Shown here piece by piece: positions 20,601 through 29,600 of a stretch of 64,000 nucleotides of DNA. The position numbers and the translations under genes were made by a program. The notes under the pieces were generated by a model that saw only the letters and a list, made by a program, of their open reading frames with translations, was not told where the DNA came from and searched no databases. Source of the stretch: Apricaphanius iberus. Taxonomy: Eukaryota > Chordata > Actinopteri > Cyprinodontiformes > Aphaniidae. Position 1 is the first letter of the stretch. Every line of letters begins with the position of its first letter. The stretch spans positions 868,001-932,000 of the forward strand of contig JAPXFQ010002431.1 of the NCBI GenBank assembly GCA_028564705.1, given 5' to 3'.

Positions 20601-23600
20601 CTAATGTGGTAAATGACTATTCTAGCTGCAAATGTCTGGTTTTTGGTGCAATATCTACATAGGTGTATAGAGGCCCATTTCCAGCAACTATCACTCCAGT
20701 GTTCTAATGGTACAATGTGTTTGCTCATTGGCTCAGAAGGCTAATTGATGATTAGAAAACCCTTGTGCAATCATGTTCACACATCTGAAAACAGTTTAGC
20801 TCGGTACAGAAGCTACAAAACTGACCTTTCTTTGAGCAGATTGAGTTTCTGGAGCATCACATTTGTGGGGTCAATTAAACGCTCAAAATGGCCAGAAAAA
20901 GAGAACTTTCATCTGAAACTCGACAGTCTATTCTTGTTCTTAGAAATGAAGGCTATTCCATGCGAGAAATTGCTAAGAAATTGAAGATTTCCTACAACGG
21001 TGTGTACTACTCCCTTCAGAGGACAGCACAAACAGGCTCTAACCAGAGTAGAAAAAGAAGTGGGAGGCCGCGTTGCACAACTGAGCAAGAAGATAAGTAC
21101 ATTAGAGTCTTTAGTTTGAGAAATAGACGCCTCACAGGTCCCCAGCTGGCATCTTCATTAAATGGTACCCGCAAAACACCAGTGTCAACATCTACAGTGA
21201 AGAGGCGGCTGCGGGATTCTGGGCTTCAGGGGAGAGTGGCAAAGAAAAAGCCATATCTGAGACTGGCCAATAAAAGAAAAAGATTAAGATGGGCAAAAGA
21301 ACACAGACATTGGACAGAGGAAGACTGGAAAAAAGTGCTGTGGACGGATGAATCCAAGTTTGAGGTGTTTGGATCACAAAGAAGAACGTTTGTGAGACGC
21401 AGAACAACTGAAAAGATGCTGGAAGAATGCCTGACGCCATCTGTTAAGCATGGTGGAGGTAATGTGATGGTCTGGGGTTGCTTTGGTGCTGGTAAGGTGG
21501 GAGATTTGTACAGGGTAAAAGGGATTCTGAATAAGGAAGGCTATCACTCCATTTTGCAACGCCATGCCATACCCAGTGGACAGCGCTTGATTGGAGCCAA
21601 TTTCATCCTACAACAGGACAATGACCCAAAACACACCTCGAAATTGTGCAAGAACTATTTAGAGAAGAAGCAGGCAGCTGGTATTCTATCAGTAATGGAG
21701 TGGCCAGCACAGTCACCAGATTTGAACCCCGTTGAGCTGTTGTGGGAGCAGCTTGACCGTATGGTACGCAAGAAGTGCCCATCCAACCAATCCAAATTGT
21801 GGGAGCTGCTTCTAGAAGCGTGGGGTGCAATTTCTCCAGATTACCTCAACAAATTAACAGCTAGAATGCCAAAGGTCTGCAATGCTGTAATTGCTGCAAA
21901 TGGAGGATTCTTTGATGAAAGCAAAGTTTGATGTAAAAACAATCTTATTTCAAATAAAAATCATTATTTCTAACCTTGTCAATGTCTTGACTCTATTTTT
22001 TATTCATTTCACAACGTATGGGGGTGAATAAGTGACTTTTCATGGAAAACACAAAATTGTTTGGGTGACCCCAAACTTTTGAACGGTAGTGTACCTGCAA
22101 CTCTCCTTTTAGAAAGCAGTTTATTCACATTTTTCGTTATGTATCAAGAAGATATTTGATTTAAATCACTAGAAATATGGTGAGTTACAATCTCTTAAAT
22201 TTTGATCTCAAATAAACCCCTAATTTGCTGCATGGAGGGGGGGGCGGCAGCAGAAGTGTTACTACATTTATTTACGGTACGTTCTAGTCGTCACAACTGA
22301 TGATAAAACGGGTTTGATGTGCTTTGCCCCAACAGTCGCAGTTTTGGAAATGCCTCTCTGAGCCACCACCTGGCTGTTATGGATGAGCTTGTACGGCGGG
22401 ACAAGAACCACCCGTCCGTGGTCATGTGGTCCGTAGCCAATGAACCCGCTGCAGAGATGCCCCCTGCTGAGAATTATTTCAAGTAAGTTACTGATGATGC
22501 TGTGGTTGTGCTTTTTGTTTTACTTTTAAAATGTTTACTGTATCAAAAAGTTTATGCCACAGACTTGTGTTTCTCCAGCTTTCGTTTCCAGAGCCAGATG
22601 TACCTGAGGTCGTATAAAGCGGCCTCTTAATCATTTTTTTTAACAAAGAAAATGACAATAAATACAAGAAAAGCAGTGCAGTAAATGCTGATGTCATTTT
22701 TTTTTATCAGTTTTTGGATGATCTCCGAATATAACTTCCAGAAATACATATTTTTATTTTCCCATACCGTTTACACTCTTTGTTCTAAAAATCAAATAGG
22801 AAACCTTGAAAAGTTGGCATTTAAAACACCTAATGAAGAAATTTATTATTTTTTGTTTTTTTTCTGGGTTATACATTCTCTCCCCATTTGTTTAAGGCGA
22901 AAAAAAAGTAACGAAAAAAAAAACATGAATCTTAGAAAAAGTGTTCTACAAAAGGAACAAAATGTATTCCATGAGACCAGAGTTAATGAGTTCTTTTATA
23001 CCCGTTTTTCAACGCTGAACTCATTTTTATTTAGTAAGGTTTAGGGCTGAGTTGAACCTTGGATCCCAAACGAAACGTCATGTCTCGCTTCCTGGCACAG
23101 AGTCGAGCTCGTGTTACGTGTTACTTTCACATGGCAAGTAATGTACGGAATGGATCCTGATGAATGTCTGGGGGGTTGTATGCGTATGTGACAAACGTAG
23201 TGTGCTGGACGTACGTATGTAATTTCCCGAAACAAAGTCCTACTTGCAAAGATTGCTTGAATATCAGAACAACTCACAGTGCTCGTCTTTGTGATGTGTG
23301 TAATTCTGCCCACATGCATACTCTTGGGACATTGATGAAGAAGCTGAATGGAACATAGAAACGGAACGAACAGAATGTGAAGCAATGTGTGCAATGTCCT
23401 CCCCTCCCCGTCCGGAACCCTATGCGACATATTCGTTCTTGTTACTAGAGGGTCGGGCGATGGTAAACCGGTAAAAGTTAGCCGCACCGTGTCCGGAAGC
23501 TTACTTTTCAGACTCTAATGTAAAAAAATTATAGTTTTTCATAGCCTGTTTGGAAGGGGCTATAGATTACAGATTGGATCATTCTCTGTTCTAATGGGGG

Positions 23601-26600
23601 CATTGCAGTAAAATAGTGTTGCCTCAAAAAGTAAAGCTCTCGATTTACAAAATCTGTCTTGGTTTCAACTCTTTTAGTTATGACCAAAAGACCAGAATCC
23701 CAGATACAAGCCCCCAAAATGAGCTTCCTCTGTAGAGTGGCCGTGCTGAGAAGCTTTATCGTCCGAGGATGATCAGACTAGAGCTGCTGAAGTTGTCTGG
23801 GTTCACCTTCTTGGCCCGTGAAATGGAAGCTGTAAGAACAGCTAGATTTAAACAAAGATGGTTGAGAGAGTTTTCTTCCTTAGCCTGGGTTTTGGTTTCT
23901 TGCAATAGCAAGGAGACACGCACAGGATTGGTTGTGTCTGACAAAATCAAGCTTATGGCAGTTTATTTATACAGAATGGTTGACCCCCAATACTTTCAAT
24001 GACAATGATTCAACTCTACCCAGCCTGCTCACACATGGTATAAAAAAGGAAGTCTGAGGAGAGGGAGTTACGACTCTAGACACAGTGTGACATTCGAATT
24101 GGTGCTTTTGTTCCTTGCAGCCGACCTTCGAGGTTTGCCTTCAATTGCTTACATTTTCCAACACAACCTCTTAACCCTGTTAGATTAGATTGTGTTCAGT
24201 TCAGTTTATTTTTATTGCGCCAGTTCACAACAGTTGTCATCTCAAGGCAGTTTACAAGAATAGTCATTACAATATGATCATACATGCATTCCAATTAGTT
24301 AAAAAGTTTTCTGTTTAAGGAATCCCAGCAGATTGTGTCAAGTTGTTGACATAAGTTTGGGATCTATTGATGAAGACATTCATTTCAGCAATCCCTCATA
24401 CTGAGCAAGACGTAGTCACAATGAAGAGAGGAAAAACTCTCCTTTAACAGGAGAACCTGGCTCAGTACAAGCGGTCATCTGCCACGTCCATCAGGGCAAT
24501 ATAGAGTTAATCTTAACGGATTTCCTTATTTCAATATTTCATAGCTCCTCATGGAGACACTTGATGCGACAGTTTGAGAAAGTAAACCAAACTGGATGAA
24601 AAACTTGTCATTTTAAACAATATTTCTTTCTAAGGTTGTTGGCTTTTTTTAGACTCAAATGCATATGAAAAATGTAACATATATTAGGAAATATCAGTTA
24701 AGCTTTGATTAATGGAGAACTGTCCTCGAGCTATAATGTAGGAAATGCTGTTAAGCTAGTTATTTCTCCAACAGCTGGTGCTCAGCGTTTACCTGAGACT
24801 GCAGAGAGCAACCAAACCTGTCCTTAACACTGCACTTGGTAAATGAACTGTGCTAAAGGAAGAACAGAGACGTCTCACAGTTCTGCTTGCACAGACGTGT
24901 TTTTGGGTTTTTTTGCAGCAAAGTTTTAAACACGCCTGAACAGATTCCTTTACTTCCTTGCAATGATGTAACTGTGTAATCATCTATCTGATATGTTGAT
25001 CAATCCCATGAATCATTTGCAAAATGGCTGACTGCAGTTTTGCTTTTCCCTACAGGACATTGATAATGCACACCAAAGCTTTGGACCCTACACGACCTGT
25101 AACCTACATCACAGATAGTAACTACGCACGGGACAAAGGAGTGAGTCAGTCTTCTCTATTCATCTCAATACTGGCAGTATTAAAATTTGGCAAGAGGAAT
25201 AGACACACATGCACACACTTAAGCCCCTTTCAGTCAGGCCATGAAAAACTGTAATTTTTCGGACTTCGTCCGTTTCACTTTTGAGTCTTAGGGCACCTTC
25301 CGGAAATTGTCCGGATAACCTTGACCAGTACACCTAGTTCTGAAGAGGAGACAAAACTTGTGAGCAGAAGATGAAAAAACACTTTCCTACTCTGTGTTTA
25401 AAATAAGAATCTCAACTTGATATAGAATCAGATGTTTCTGAGCAGGGACACATTGAAAACTTGCAGCCATTTAGAGGTTTGTCTTATTGCTTATAATGCT
25501 TTTATGTGAGTATGTTTAGATACTTTATTATACATTTACACTGGTCTGTAACTTTTTTTTTTTTCGTCTCAAAGTGCAACAGTTTTAAACCTAGAATATC
25601 CAAAATTTTCATTAGGGAGAGCAAGCCCCTGCCCCCCCTAGAGGCATTCTGTCTTTATCACTTTTTTCACCCTTGACCCGTTTTCATGTTTCTTTGTCTC
25701 ACAAAGAAACGTTAACTAATTGGTCCCTTGGGCCCATTTTGTTTTTTACCTTTAGTTTTACTTTAATAGTAAATTAAAAGTTAAGAAGTTGTACTTTTAG
25801 CTTCAGCCATTGTGAAAAAATCCCAGGTTTCATCTGCTATATCAGAGGTCTGCAACCGGCTCTCTGTAGTAGGGCTGCAGAATGATTGTGTAAATAAATG
25901 GAATAGTTACATTGATTGATACGATAATTTTAAAAAAAATGTAGAAAATGTATTCTAAGTGCGTTCCTTGTCATTTTATGCTTTTCTTTACAGAACTAAA
26001 TTTAATTAAGAATTAAATCCAGCACTTTATTCAAACATTTCTTTTTTTTTTTTACCATAACTGAAACTTTGCAAACCTGCCAACCTGTACACATTTTGCG
26101 AAGCAAGTACGCAATTTGACATGTTAATAGGCTGAAACGATTCGCCCGTCTAAATTACGCAAAAAGCTGAGGACATGTGAGCATCTACAGGGTTCTGACG
26201 CAGCAGCTCCGGGCGGTTGTTTACAAAAGTATTTGGCAACAGGCAATGGAGCCTGAAATTGGCTGGAAAACGTAAATATAAACACAGCATCGTTCCCATA
26301 AAAATAAATATGTTTTTAGTCGAAATCTAACTTTACAAAGAAATGGTGTACTTTCATTCTGCACAACGCTAAACGCAACGTGGAGGTTTAAACAGATAGG
26401 TTTTAAGAAATTTTTTTGCTATTGTTGCTGACCATGTCCATCCCTTTATGACCACAGTGTACCAATCTTCTGATGGCTACTTCCAGCAGGATAATGTGCC
26501 ATGTCATAAAGCTCAAATCATCTCAGACTGGTTTCTTGAACACGACCATGAGTTCACTGTACTCAAAAGGCCTCCACAGTTAGCAGATCTCAGTCCAATT

Positions 26601-29600
26601 GATCAATTTGGTCAATATGGACCAAAATCTCTGAGGAATGTTTCCAGTACCTTGTTGAATATATTCCATTGAGGATTAAGGCAGTTTTTTTTTTGGTTAT
26701 TTAATAAGGGCAGTGCATATTAATAAGCTTCAACAACAAGTTCTATCAGTAAATATGCCAGATTGTAGCACCAGTGCTAACTTACATCTGCAGTCCCTAG
26801 GCAGGTAGTAAAAAAACAAAGTAAAAAAGGTAAAGAATTAAATTAAAAACTAGACAAAAATAAAACAAGCAAACATAGAAAGAGAAAGAGAAGAATAAAA
26901 CAGAAGAAAACACACAATGCGTCGCTGTGAAGACAATCGACTGATGAATACAGGTTTGGTTTTCCTTCACCCAGTTTTTAAGTTGAAATTTTAAGGAGCT
27001 GTATGATTGTGAGTCGCTTACGTTGTGGGGTAGACTGTTCCAATATTTAGTCCCATTAACTGATAGTGTGGTCTTTCCAAATGCACATGTATGGCACCTC
27101 AGTCTCCTCTAACTGTGGCCCTGGTGGTCATTCCACTAGTAGACCATGGTTTAATAAAATCTGTTAGGGGAGGAGGGGCCAGTCCATGCAAAACCTTAAA
27201 AACCAGACAAGCATTCTTAAAATTGACAAAGTTACTCAAATTAAGAAGTTTATATTCATCTAAGACAAAGCAGTGGTGAAAACTAATTGATTTCTTATCA
27301 AGGATTTTTATAGCTTTTTAAAAAAGGGATTCTGTGGGTTTGGTTGTTGCACAGTATTCCATGCGAGACAAAATCGTAGAATGTAAAAACAACTTGGCAG
27401 CATGAAAAGACAAAAAAGATCTGACTTGTTTAAAATTTCGCACACTAAAATTTACTTTTTTTTTGTTGTTTTTTATTTTGTTCTGGAGGCAAAAGGGGGT
27501 CCAACCCAGTCCTAGCATGGTGTACCTAATAAAGTGGCCAGTAAATTTGTATATTTTTTTGTTTCTATTAGTAATTTAAATTTAAGGGTTATCTGGATTT
27601 TTTAAAATAACTTTTAAACATTTAATGACACTTTATTATTGGACATTTGGTTTAATTTCTGTGTAAAAACCGGGTTAACGCTGATTCTAACTTAGGTCGG
27701 CTGCTGAAGCTTAAGCTAACTAGCTACTCACTCATAGCTGAGTATAGACGGTGCCAAAAAGATGAGACCATTCCAGTGAGCAGATGAAGCCAGCAGGTCT
27801 TTTCACCCCCATTTGTATTTTTGAAAGTGTTTTTTGCTTCTGAGGACATGGTGGAGAACCGGGTGGACGTTTTAAAAGCCACTGGTGTTTTTAGCAGCGC
27901 ATCCCTGGTCTGTTGTGCCTCTCTCTGTGCAAATCTGACAGCAGCAACAGCCGCTTTGCCAACCGTAGTAGTAGTAGTAGTAGTAGTACCACCTTTCATT
28001 TTATTTTGTTCATTAGTGTTATATTTAGTTTTGATGTGTGTTGAGGATCTTTAAAAAAATGTATCTGCTGATGAACTACTGAAACCTTTTTCAGGACAGT
28101 TTCCTCCGCCGCTCCTCGCTGCCGAGTCTTTTGGCAGTTCAAGTCGTTTGCTCTTTTTTACGTAGTTTGTTTGAGAGGATTGAGGGTTCAGTGACAGAGC
28201 TGTCTCGTTCTGCATCTAGCCCTGATTAATAGAGAACTGTCCGTTTTTGGAGTAAATAATCACTCCAGTACCTGACAGGCTTCATTGAAAACATATTTAT
28301 TAATCTGTAGATATTTTTATTGAATTATATTCCAGCCCTGATCTGTAGCTCACATAACATAATACATTCTAAATTATTGCCACGATTATTTGTATGTTTT
28401 TTAATACCTTTGTTCTGTGCCACCACTCTCTCTCTCTCTCTATCTCTCGCTCTCTTTCTCTCTCTCATACTGATTGTATGTAAAATAATTTCCTCAAACA
28501 TTATTTTTTTCTTCCTCTAGGCTCCTTTTGTGGATGTGATCTGTATAAACAGCTACTTCTCCTGGTACCATGATCCCGGCCACATGGAGGTCATCCCCCT
28601 CCAGCTCAACACTCAGTTTGAAGACTGGTACGGAAAATACAAGAAGCCTATCATCCAGAGCGAGTATGGAGCCGATGCGGTGCCAGGGATTCACAATGTG
28701 AGAAGCCACAATTACAGAAATCCGTTTTCCCCGTCTGTACTCCACAGTGAACTGCACCTCTAGGAAGTTATGATTTCATTCTTTTCGCTCTAAACATATT
28801 AATTGCTAAAAATATAGCTCCTCGAAAAAACAAAGATTAAAACTGAGTCCTTCAGGTATTTAAGTATTTAATGAACACGTTTGGCCAAAAACGTGGAGGG
28901 ACAGAACTTTACTCTCTCATTCCATCCCAAAGCTTCTGATTAAACACCTTAAATAGTTTCAATCAATCACTGTTTATCTTCTCCAGCACTTCCTCCTCAA
29001 TCTTCTTGTCCAGTAAGATAGTAAGACATGAAGCAGTTCCTCAAGGCCAGAATGCTCAGCAGATATCTGGCAGCTCTGACGTCTGTAACCTTGGTGATCT
29101 GACACATCTTTATCAGAAACATTATTTGGAACAACACGCTTGTTTGCTCTAACTTGACCGCCAGCCTTAGACGCTCTCACTAAGATGGAGAATAAGTTAT
29201 CAAATCCTTATTACATCAGAAAAATTCTGTTACAGCATACAGGCGTGAATATAGCCATACTCCACTAATATTCGATTCAGCTTTCCTCGATCATTTCCAG
29301 AGAAACCCCACTTTGTTACCATCAATGTCATGGCATCCTCCTGGCTGGGTGTTTGACAACTTTTCGAGTTGATAAAAATGGTCTGACATCATGTCCCATA
29401 CATGGTCTTTTAGCATTGCCTATTATTTGTCTGTAGGGTTCAGGACATGGCTTTGGGAGGGACATTCCAGATGCTTGGTGCTAGCCTGAGTGTTTAGGAT
29501 CATTGGATTCTTTCTCTATGTAGCTGTTAAGTTAGATGAAATAACAATTTGGAAGTAGTTCTCAGTTATTTCATCCACCTCGTTTCATGGACAAAATTGC

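Noticed and set aside
23041..23487. 148-codon minus-strand open frame in gusb intron 8
   Set aside because: No family resemblance, no other coding support, and it lies within an intron; more likely part of an unidentified repeat.
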